Positions 7,199-12,983 of a DNA stretch of 12,983 nt are shown here, piece after piece; the first letter of the stretch is position 1, and every line of letters begins with the position of its first letter. The notes beneath the pieces are model-generated. The model had not been told where the DNA came from. It worked only from the letters and a program-made list of their open reading frames with translations, and ran no database searches. Source of the DNA: Desulfonatronum sp. GTDB lineage: Bacteria; Desulfobacterota; Desulfovibrionia; Desulfovibrionales; Desulfonatronaceae. Both the position numbers and the translations under genes were made by a program. Location: positions 1 to 12,983 of the forward strand of contig SKYX01000252.1 of assembly GCA_007127655.1 (NCBI GenBank), given 5' to 3'.

Positions 7199-7206
7199 TT
7201 CCATTC

Positions 7207-10200
7207 ATGAGCCACACGTCCTGGCGCGTTCTTCTGGCACCGCGTCCGATATCCATCCTGGCTCTTGTTCTGACGCTTGGGTTGTTGTTCAGCTGGTGGT
7301 CCGTGAGTGCGGCTGATCGGATGAAGCGTGAGGATCTGTTACGCCAGGCCCGGTTGGTGACCCAGGCGGTGCAGCCGGAGTGGGTGAGAAGCCTTTCCGG
7401 GGACCGTTCCGACCTGGAAACAGCCTCGTACGGCCGGCTTAAAGAGCACCTGCGGCTGACCAAGCTGGTCGACGGTCGCTGGGAGTGGCTTTACCTGATG
7501 GGCCGCCACGACGACGGGACTGTTTTTTTTCATCTGGATTCCGAACCGGACACGGACTGGGACGCCTCTCTGCCCGGCCAGGTTTATGAAGAGGTCACGG
7601 ACAAACTCCGAGAGGTGTTCGACACGGGCCGGGCCTTGGTGGAAGGACCGGAAGCAGACCGCTGGGGCATCTGGGTTAGCGCTTTGGTTCCTCTGATTGA
7701 TCCGGCCGATGGCATGGTGCTGGCCGTGGTGGGCATTGACGTGGAGGCCGGAGACTGGCGGCGATCGGCGAAGCGCGCTGGAATTTTCCCGGCCGTGATG
7801 ACCCTGATTCTGGCCGCCGTGCTGATGACCGGATATGTTCTCCTGTCCGCCCGCCGGGAGCGGGAGGCCGAAGCGGCATGGGAAGCACGGCTCCCCCTGG
7901 AGGCGGTGCTGACCGTTGTTGTCGGCCTGATTTTGACCGTGTCCGCCTCCTGGACTCTGCACCGAGCAGAGCACCGGAACCATTTCAAAACCTTCTCTCT
8001 CCTGGCCGGCGTCAAGTCGGCCCAGATTCTTGAGAGCTTTCGCCCTCTTTCCCCAGGCGATACCTCCAGCTTGGCCCCTTTGTTTGAACTCGTCAACGTG
8101 GACTCCCTGGTTCGTGGAGCGCTGGTCGTGGATTCCGGGACGAGCGGAGAGCCTTTGGCATCCTTTGACTTTTATCAACTGCACGCGGACCAGGGAAAGG
8201 TCCTGCTGGGGAGTTCGGTTGGATACGGCGATTCACGACGATACGCCTCCTTCGTTGTGGCCAGACCGGTGATGGCCTTCGGCAAGACCTATGTCGTGGA
8301 GATCCGTCCGACCCGGGCCTTTGAGAGACTCAATCCAATGATGGCCGGGTGGTTGGCGTCTCTGTCCGGTTTGATGATGACCGGGGCCGTCGGATTGGTG
8401 GTGGGCGTGATGGTCCATCGCCGCGAACAACTCCAGTTGCTGATCGCCGAACGGACCCAGGCCTTGCGGGACAGCCGTAATCAGTTCCAGTCCCTGGTCG
8501 ACAACATTCCTGGTGCCACCTACCGTCGGGACGCGCGAAAGGGACGCGCCTTGCTGTTCGTCAGCGATCCGGTGGAAACGATCATCGGCTACCCGGCGCG
8601 AGATTTTTTAGGTCCGGGTCCAGCTCTGAACCATCGGGACGTCATCCATCCCGACGACCTGGAGTATGTCGTTCGGTCCGTGGCCCAGGCCGTTTCCGGC
8701 GGGCTTCCGTGGGAAGTGGAGTACCGGGTGTTGCACCGTGACGGGGGCGAACGCTGGGTCTACGAAAAGGGCGGTGTGGTTCGGGACGCGCAAGGGCGGG
8801 CCGTTTTTCTGGATGGATTCATTCTGGACGTCACGGATCGTCGGGAAGCTGAAGAGAAAATGTTGGATGCAGCCCGGAAGTTGACCCGCAAAAATCTTGA
8901 GTTGGATGCCGCCCTGTCTCGGGCCGAGGAAGCGACACGGGCCAAGAGTCAGTTTTTGGCGAATATGAGCCATGAAATCCGGACTCCGTTGAACGCCATC
9001 ATGGGCATGGCCGAGCTTGCGCACGGCAAGGGGAGCACGGTTCCTCCACAACTGGCCCTGCGGACCATCTCCGGCGAGGTGGAAGCGTTGATGGGCATCA
9101 TCAACGATATTCTGGACTTCTCCAAGATCGAAGCCGGGCACCTTGAGCTGGAATCGACGGTCTTTGATTTACAGGCCGTCTTCCGTCAGGTGGAGGAGTC
9201 CCTGGTCGTGCTGGCTCGGCGTAAAGGGTTGCGGTTCACCTCCCGGGTCACTCCGGACATTCCTTCGGCCTTGTTGGGAGATGCGGGTCGGTTGCGTCAA
9301 GTGTTGTTGAATCTTGGTGGGAACGCGATCAAGTTCACCCATGTCGGTGAAGTGTCGATTTTCGCGGATATGCTGGAAATTCGCGACAACACGGTTCGGG
9401 TTCGATTTGAAGTTCGCGACACGGGCATCGGAATTCCGGAGCACAAGCACGCCCATATTTTCGAGAGCTTCACTCAGGTGGACGGCTCCACGACCCGGGA
9501 ATACGGGGGCACGGGCCTGGGGTTGGCTATCTGCAAGCGGTTCGTGGAGCTGATGGGCGGAACCATCTCCTTGGAAAGCGTGGAGAGCCGGGGCAGTACC
9601 TTCAGCTTTGTTCTGGATCTGCAAAGGGCTTTCGGATCGGGCGCGCCCGATCCACGAAAAGACACGGAATCCTCGCCCGGCGTCATGACCGCTCCGACGT
9701 CCGGTGCGACCCAAGGCCGGATTCTCCTGGTAGAGGACTACCCCACCAACCGGCAAGTGGCCCTCCACCACCTGTACGGAGCGGGCTATGTCGTAGATGT
9801 GGCTGAAAACGGTCTTCAGGCCGTCCGGGCCTTTCAAAAGAAGCCGTACGATCTGATCCTGATGGACGTGCAAATGCCGATCATGGACGGTTGGAACGCG
9901 ACGAGGGAGATCAGGAAGTTGGAAAGCGGGGTTCACGGTTCACGGTTCAACGGTTCAACGGTTGAGGAAACAACGGATGGTGGTGTTGCCGTAGGGGCTA
10001 ATAATCTCTCGCCCGACGGAGTTGCTCCAAATGCAACACATTGCGGCGCTACCCCGGCCCCAACCGTGAACCGTGAACCTCCAAAAACCGTGAACCGTGA
10101 TCGGCGTACGCCGATCATCGCCATGACCGCTCATGCGGTGGTGGGGTATCGGGAGAAGTGTCTGACCGCGGGGATGGACGACTATTTGACCAAGCCCATG

Positions 10201-10689
10201 CGGCGCGTGGAGTTGTTGTCCATGGTGGCCAAGTGGATCGGGACGCCCGGGTCGCCGGAGATGGAGGCAGAGGGTTTCCTGGTCTCTGCTCAGCCAAACA
10301 CGACCCAGCCTGAAAGGGTTGATGCCGACCGCGAACCCATGGATTATCAGCAGGCCGTGGAGGAGTTCGAGGGGGATGCTGAGCTGCTAGAGGAAGTCCT
10401 GCAAGGGTTTCTGAAAAATGTGTCCCGGCAGATACCGGTGATGGAAGAAGCCCTGATCGCGCGGGATCTCGGAAGCTTGGCCGAGCAGGCCCATGCCATC
10501 AAAGGCGGAGCCGTCAATCTGCTGGCCAAAGAACTGGCCGGTGCGGCCAGAGACTTGGAATGGATCGGCCGCGGAGATGAACTGATCGATGAACCGGCGA
10601 AAGAATGCGTGGATGGCGACGTGGCCCTGGAGCGTTTGCGCGAGGCATATCGTAGACTCTTGGCATATGTTGAAAGGAGGTCGAGGTGA
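7207..10689 (+). CDS. Membrane-bound unorthodox hybrid histidine kinase (two sensor regions-PAS-HisKA-HATPase-REC-Hpt)
   Basis: The protein has 1160 residues. Hydrophobic segments at about 16-34, 192-215, 231-251 and 378-404 enclose two periplasmic regions: a Cache/PDC-like sensor (37-190, with [13 protein letters not shown] and AVVGID) and a possible CHASE-like region (252-377). A PAS domain follows at about 422-550, ending in [13 protein letters not shown]. The kinase core has H589 ([12 protein letters not shown]), N706 (GGNAIKFT), the G1 box DTGIGI (738-743) and the G2 box GGTGLGLAI (767-775). The receiver has E843-D844, phosphoacceptor D887 (LMDVQMP), T974 and K996. Between its third helix and fourth strand, residues 907-965 are a repeat-derived insert. 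The Hpt domain (about 1045-1155) carries H1096 in [11 protein letters not shown]. It starts 8 nt after the previous stop without an obvious Shine-Dalgarno, suggesting coupled translation, and its TGA overlaps the next gene's GTG. The ligands are unknown. Confidence 0.93.
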   Translation: MSHTSWRVLLAPRPISILALVLTLGLLFSWWSVSAADRMKREDLLRQARLVTQAVQPEWVRSLSGDRSDLETASYGRLKEHLRLTKLVDGRWEWLYLMGRHDDGTVFFHLDSEPDTDWDASLPGQVYEEVTDKLREVFDTGRALVEGPEADRWGIWVSALVPLIDPADGMVLAVVGIDVEAGDWRRSAKRAGIFPAVMTLILAAVLMTGYVLLSARREREAEAAWEARLPLEAVLTVVVGLILTVSASWTLHRAEHRNHFKTFSLLAGVKSAQILESFRPLSPGDTSSLAPLFELVNVDSLVRGALVVDSGTSGEPLASFDFYQLHADQGKVLLGSSVGYGDSRRYASFVVARPVMAFGKTYVVEIRPTRAFERLNPMMAGWLASLSGLMMTGAVGLVVGVMVHRREQLQLLIAERTQALRDSRNQFQSLVDNIPGATYRRDARKGRALLFVSDPVETIIGYPARDFLGPGPALNHRDVIHPDDLEYVVRSVAQAVSGGLPWEVEYRVLHRDGGERWVYEKGGVVRDAQGRAVFLDGFILDVTDRREAEEKMLDAARKLTRKNLELDAALSRAEEATRAKSQFLANMSHEIRTPLNAIMGMAELAHGKGSTVPPQLALRTISGEVEALMGIINDILDFSKIEAGHLELESTVFDLQAVFRQVEESLVVLARRKGLRFTSRVTPDIPSALLGDAGRLRQVLLNLGGNAIKFTHVGEVSIFADMLEIRDNTVRVRFEVRDTGIGIPEHKHAHIFESFTQVDGSTTREYGGTGLGLAICKRFVELMGGTISLESVESRGSTFSFVLDLQRAFGSGAPDPRKDTESSPGVMTAPTSGATQGRILLVEDYPTNRQVALHHLYGAGYVVDVAENGLQAVRAFQKKPYDLILMDVQMPIMDGWNATREIRKLESGVHGSRFNGSTVEETTDGGVAVGANNLSPDGVAPNATHCGATPAPTVNREPPKTVNRDRRTPIIAMTAHAVVGYREKCLTAGMDDYLTKPMRRVELLSMVAKWIGTPGSPEMEAEGFLVSAQPNTTQPERVDADREPMDYQQAVEEFEGDAELLEEVLQGFLKNVSRQIPVMEEALIARDLGSLAEQAHAIKGGAVNLLAKELAGAARDLEWIGRGDELIDEPAKECVDGDVALERLREAYRRLLAYVERRSR
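9925..10101 (+). repeat. In-frame repeat element inside the receiver domain of the large kinase
   Basis: The left end (9930-9966) contains CGGTTCA units at 9936-9942, 9943-9949 and 9951-9957, plus a degenerate CGGTTGA at 9959-9965. The right end (10061-10100) contains the reverse complement, TGAACCG, at 10067-10073 and 10091-10097, with partial units adjoining. The ends are therefore inverted repeats. The middle holds a degenerate GTAGGGGC...CGCCC stretch (9991-10014) and GTTGC/GCAAC arms at 10021-10037. Typical REC domains run directly from the IRKLE-type helix to R-x-T-P-I-I-A-M-T. Here about 59 extra residues, low-complexity and rich in Gly, Asn, Thr and Pro, intervene. The frame stays open throughout. 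Confidence 0.82.
10098..10117. repeat. Perfect 20-nt palindrome in the coding region
   Basis: TGATCGGCGTACGCCGATCA equals its own reverse complement. It adjoins the right end of the repeat insert and encodes the start of the fourth REC strand (D-R-R-T-P-I-I). It could form a cruciform or RNA hairpin, or mark the insertion junction. Coincidence is possible. Confidence 0.8.
10673..10680 (+). promoter_or_regulatory. Strong Shine-Dalgarno supporting a GTG start
   Basis: AAAGGAGG lies 5 nt before GTG 10686, inside the end of the large kinase gene. It decides the GTG start of the stand-alone receiver, whose first four bases overlap the upstream stop (GTGA). Confidence 0.85.
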
Positions 10690-11081
10690 AAAGTCTGGTG
10701 GTGGACGATGAGTTGGTCAGTCGGCGTAAATTGAAAAAAATTATGGAATCCTTTGGCTTTTGCGATGAAGTGGAAAACGGGGACCAAGCCGTACTGGCCG
10801 TGATCAGGGCTCTGAACCTGGGGGAGCCCTACGAAGTGATCCTGATGGACTTGATGATGCCAGTCATGGACGGCCACGAAGCTCTGAAGCGGATTCGGGC
10901 CATTGAACGGGAACGCCGGGTCGAGCCGGGGAAGGAGGCGCGAGTGGTCGTGGTTTCCAGTCTGGAAGATCAAAAAAATGTCTGTCAGGCCTTTTTCAAA
11001 GGGCTGGCCAGTGTTTATGTAACCAAGCCGGTGAATCGGGAATCCGTGCATACCGCCTTGCGTTCGCTGAATCTGGAATAG
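10686..11081 (+). CDS. Stand-alone receiver-domain response regulator
   Basis: This is a single REC domain of 131 residues without an output domain. It has D7 and D8 in VVDDE, phosphoacceptor D55 in ILMDLMMPVMDG, the switch residue S91 or S92 in VVSSLED, and K114 in VTKPV. The GTG start has an excellent Shine-Dalgarno and a 4-nt overlap with the preceding kinase gene, so the two are almost certainly co-translated. The natural upstream donor is the Hpt domain (H1096) of that kinase, making this the terminal or an intermediate receiver of the relay. It resembles the single-domain regulators common in deltaproteobacterial kinase operons. With no output domain it would act by protein contact. It is not the chemotaxis CheY, which lies in the cheA cluster. 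Confidence 0.93.
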   Translation: MKSLVVDDELVSRRKLKKIMESFGFCDEVENGDQAVLAVIRALNLGEPYEVILMDLMMPVMDGHEALKRIRAIERERRVEPGKEARVVVVSSLEDQKNVCQAFFKGLASVYVTKPVNRESVHTALRSLNLE

Positions 11082-11232
11082 TCCGTCGTTCTTCATCACG
11101 ACACAAATATCCAGGGCGTGCTTGGTATCGAAATCGAGATCGGAATCGCCGTTATTCAATGACGTACTTGTTTTTCTCGATTTCGGGATGGTTCAAAATT
11201 GGTTGACACATTAACGCTATCTGTCGGCACTT

Positions 11233-11258
11233 TAGGGGCGACCGGCCGGTCGCCCCTA
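11233..11258. repeat. Perfect 26-nt palindrome
   Basis: TAGGGGCGACCGG is followed directly by its exact reverse complement. The transcript would form a very GC-rich stem. No T-run follows, so a classical intrinsic terminator is not supported. It may act as a REP-like or mRNA-stabilising hairpin between the kinase operon and the next unit. A related GTAGGGGC...CGCCC stretch occurs inside the large kinase insert. Confidence 0.9.
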
Positions 11259-11263
11259 CGTCT

Positions 11264-11273
11264 GGACATGTCC
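11264..11273. repeat. 10-nt palindrome GGACATGTCC
   Basis: GGACATGTCC is a perfect dyad just 3' of the 26-nt palindrome and about 160 nt before the next start codon. It could be an operator half of the repeat element or mere chance. There is no evidence for a specific regulator. Confidence 0.4.
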
Positions 11274-11433
11274 AACCGTGCTCGAAAGTGTAAATCAAAT
11301 TCTCCTATGAATTGAACCATCCCTCGATTTCGATACCGATTTCGATCTGACTCCAAATGTGAAGTCGACCTGACAGTGTCGTTTTGGAAGCAAAGAGGAA
11401 TAAGCGACTGGCCGGGCAAGTGAGGAGGAGAGA

Positions 11434-12540
11434 ATGAAGGATCGTTCAGCAATCTTCGGCGGTGTTTGGCGCATGCTGGCCCTGGCCGCATGCTGGTTTT
11501 TGGGCCTGGGCCTTGGCGGCTGCACCGAGTCCCCGGAGCGGGTAGCGGCGGTTCAGCCCACGGACGAACCGGTCCGCCTAGTGCTCTACAACTGGGAGGA
11601 GTACCTGGGTCGGGATACGTTGGACCGGTTTCGGCGAGCCACGGGCATTGAGGTGGAACTGCGCACCTATGAGGACGACGAGGAGATGGTCGGCGCGTTG
11701 TTGTCCGGTTCGTTGGAGGCGGATTTGATCATTCTCAGCGAAAGCGCGGCCAGCGAGCTGGTCTGGGGCCGGGTTCTCGCGCCGTTGAACAGGGAACTCC
11801 TGCCCAATCTGCGCCATGTTGATCCGGGAATCATGGCCAAGCTGCAAATCATGGGGGAAGATTACAAGGCCCCGTACCTGGAGGGATATACCGGGGTGGT
11901 GGTGAACACCCGCCACGTCGACCGGTCTCCGGATTCCTGGTCCGTGCTCTGGGAGCCGAGCCTTGCCGGCCGGGTGGCCATGCTCAACAACCCCTTTGAG
12001 GTCATCGGCGCAGCCAGTCTGTTGCTGGGGTATCCGCTCAACCCCGAACCCGAGCATCTGGACGAGGTCCGCGACGCGCTGCTGGAGCAGCGCCCCTTGC
12101 TGGCGGGCTATCTGCACGACACGGAGATCCTGAACAAGATGGCCTCCGGTGAGCTTTGGGCCGCGCAGAGTTACAGTAGCGACGCGCTGATGGCCATGGA
12201 GGAAAACCCGGACCTGGCCTTTGGCTTTCCCCAGGAAGGCTGCGCGGCCTGGGTGGACGTGTTCGTGGTGCCCGTATTGGCCCGTAACGCGGACGCGGCC
12301 CATGCCTTCATCAATTTCGTACACACCCCGGAAATCATGGCCGAGATCGCCGGTGAACTCTGGTCCGCCACGCCCAATCTGGCGGCTCGAGAATTCATCG
12401 ACCCCGAGGTCCTGGAATCTCCGGTGGTCCATCCGCCGCAAAGTGTCCGGGATCGATGCACGTATTTCGATGACTTCGGCTCATCGGAGTCCGTGAGTTC
12501 GCAGATGAAACTCTGGGCCGAGCTGCTGTCCGGGATGTGA
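11434..12540 (+). CDS. PotD-like polyamine-type substrate-binding lipoprotein
   Basis: The protein has 368 residues. A signal peptide ends in the lipobox L-G-G-C30, so it is probably a lipid-anchored periplasmic protein. The fold matches the spermidine/putrescine-binding PotD/PotF family: LYNWEEYL (51-58) matches the PotD segment with W34 and Y37, as W54 and Y57 here. AWVDVFVVP (272-280) matches the segment with W255 and D257, as W273 and D275. The PotD D168/E171 region corresponds loosely to LNNPFEV (184-190), where E189 is kept but an Asn stands near D168. Polyamine binding is therefore likely, with possibly altered specificity. GAGGAGGAG at 11422-11430 is the RBS. No ABC permease or ATPase gene follows; a sensor gene starts 7 nt after the stop. 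This suggests a sensing role like NspS, which is inference. Confidence 0.85.
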   Translation: MKDRSAIFGGVWRMLALAACWFLGLGLGGCTESPERVAAVQPTDEPVRLVLYNWEEYLGRDTLDRFRRATGIEVELRTYEDDEEMVGALLSGSLEADLIILSESAASELVWGRVLAPLNRELLPNLRHVDPGIMAKLQIMGEDYKAPYLEGYTGVVVNTRHVDRSPDSWSVLWEPSLAGRVAMLNNPFEVIGAASLLLGYPLNPEPEHLDEVRDALLEQRPLLAGYLHDTEILNKMASGELWAAQSYSSDALMAMEENPDLAFGFPQEGCAAWVDVFVVPVLARNADAAHAFINFVHTPEIMAEIAGELWSATPNLAAREFIDPEVLESPVVHPPQSVRDRCTYFDDFGSSESVSSQMKLWAELLSGM

Positions 12541-12547
12541 GAACAGC

Positions 12548-12983
12548 ATGGCCCTGCGCACCAAGGTTCTGCTTCTTTTTTTGCTGGTCGGCCTGACGCC
12601 CCTGGGAATTCTGGGCGGCTTCTCCCTGCTTCGGGTGGACGACGCGGTTCGTTCGTCCACCCAAATGCAGTTGACGTCCCTGGCTACGGAAGTGGGGAGG
12701 GAGACTCAGCGGGCCGTGAACGAGGCCTGCAACGCCATTTACCTGCTGGCCGAAAATCCCGTGCTCCTCTCGGAGCGGGCGACCATGGCCGAACTGGCGG
12801 CAGAACTGGGCAAGGCAGATCGGTTTTATCCCATGATCCTGGATTTGACCCTCCTGGACCTGGATGGCGAGGTGCGGGCCTCGGTTCATCACTCCTATCG
12901 GGGCGCCTGGGCTGCCACGTCGTGGTTCCAGGGGGCTCGCGATGGAGATCGCCTTGTTTCCAATGTCCATGCCCAGCTTCATC
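12548..12983 (+). CDS. Membrane sensor protein with Cache-like periplasmic domain, 3' truncated
   Basis: The frame is open from ATG 12548 to the window end (145 complete codons), so only the N-terminus is seen. Residues about 6-28 form a membrane anchor (VLLLFLLVGLTPLGILGGF). A helical stretch follows (VRSSTQMQLTSLATEVG, then ETQRAVNEACNAIYLLAENP), and then the start of a Cache-type fold (LDLTLLDLDGEVRAS at 98-112 and SWFQGARDGDRLVS at 125-138). This layout is typical of sensor histidine kinases, chemoreceptors and diguanylate cyclases with a dCache domain. The output domain is not visible, so the class cannot be given. It lies 7 nt after the PotD-like gene with no clear Shine-Dalgarno, which indicates a two-gene unit where the binding protein may present its ligand to this sensor. 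Confidence 0.85.
   Translation, partial: MALRTKVLLLFLLVGLTPLGILGGFSLLRVDDAVRSSTQMQLTSLATEVGRETQRAVNEACNAIYLLAENPVLLSERATMAELAAELGKADRFYPMILDLTLLDLDGEVRASVHHSYRGAWAATSWFQGARDGDRLVSNVHAQLH

Larger units (their letters stand above)
11127..11350. repeat. Nested inverted-repeat element in the 352-nt gap before the binding-protein gene
   Basis: The gap 11082-11433 holds no credible gene. Outer imperfect arms built from TCGATTTCG-type units lie at 11127-11148 (as the reverse complement) and 11324-11350. The middle arms GGGATGGTTCAA (11185-11196) and TTGAACCATCCC (11312-11323) are perfect 12-nt inverted repeats. The inner palindrome is at 11233-11258. The middle arms centre near 11254 and the palindrome at 11245.5, so the element is roughly but not exactly symmetric. 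It looks like a degenerate MITE-like or REP-like element. It carries no transposase. Confidence 0.75.

Noticed and set aside
9925..10101. The large kinase gene as a pseudogene disrupted by an insertion
   Set aside because: The insert keeps the frame with no stop codon, and the downstream REC and Hpt residues are intact.
11084..11100. Possible terminator after the stand-alone receiver
   Set aside because: Only a 5-bp GTCGT/ACGAC stem is found, with no following T-run.
11203..11236. Possible sigma-70 promoter starting with TTGACA at 11203
   Set aside because: The -35 match is perfect, but no acceptable -10 hexamer occurs at 16-18 nt spacing (GGCACT or GCACTT). It also lies within the repeat element.

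Overview
The window is a dense, GC-rich (roughly 60%) signal-transduction locus with every gene on the + strand. The protein styles suggest a deltaproteobacterium, most likely a Desulfovibrionales-type sulfate reducer. These styles are an H-NOX domain fused to a chemoreceptor, a CheA with a large insert region, long hybrid kinases, and intergenic heptamer repeats. The taxon is an inference from style, since no marker gene is present.

Positions 1-5880 hold a chemosensory module. First comes the C-terminal part of a methyl-accepting protein (MCP) carrying a C-terminal heme-NO/O2-binding (H-NOX) domain. Next is an unusual 657-residue protein that combines two degenerate MCP-like signalling segments with a CheZ-like catalytic motif and ends in repeated [IV]-E-L-F motifs. 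A small STAS protein, CheY and CheA follow. No CheW, CheR, CheB or CheD is visible; they may lie outside the window. The arrangement suggests a gas- or redox-responsive receptor feeding CheA/CheY, with the 657-residue protein as a possible CheY-P phosphatase or docking scaffold.

Positions 6008-11081 hold a phosphorelay set. It consists of a soluble hybrid histidine kinase (HisKA-HATPase-REC), a 1160-residue membrane-bound kinase (two sensor regions, PAS, HisKA, HATPase, REC, Hpt), and a stand-alone receiver whose GTG start overlaps the stop of the large kinase. The REC domain of the large kinase is interrupted in frame by about 59 residues encoded by a repeat element with heptamer-rich inverted ends. 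The same heptamer, TGAACCG, occurs in the gap before the soluble kinase.

Positions 11082-11433 are non-coding and repeat-rich: a perfect 26-nt palindrome sits inside larger, imperfect nested inverted repeats. After this a new unit starts, with a PotD-like polyamine-type binding lipoprotein followed 7 nt later by a membrane sensor with a Cache-like periplasmic domain, truncated by the window end. This pairing recalls the NspS-MbaA polyamine-signalling pair of Vibrio cholerae more than a transporter operon.

The best candidates for something undescribed are the MCP/CheZ-like chimera with its VELF array, the repeat element that has become part of a receiver domain, and the paired-repeat domain inside CheA.
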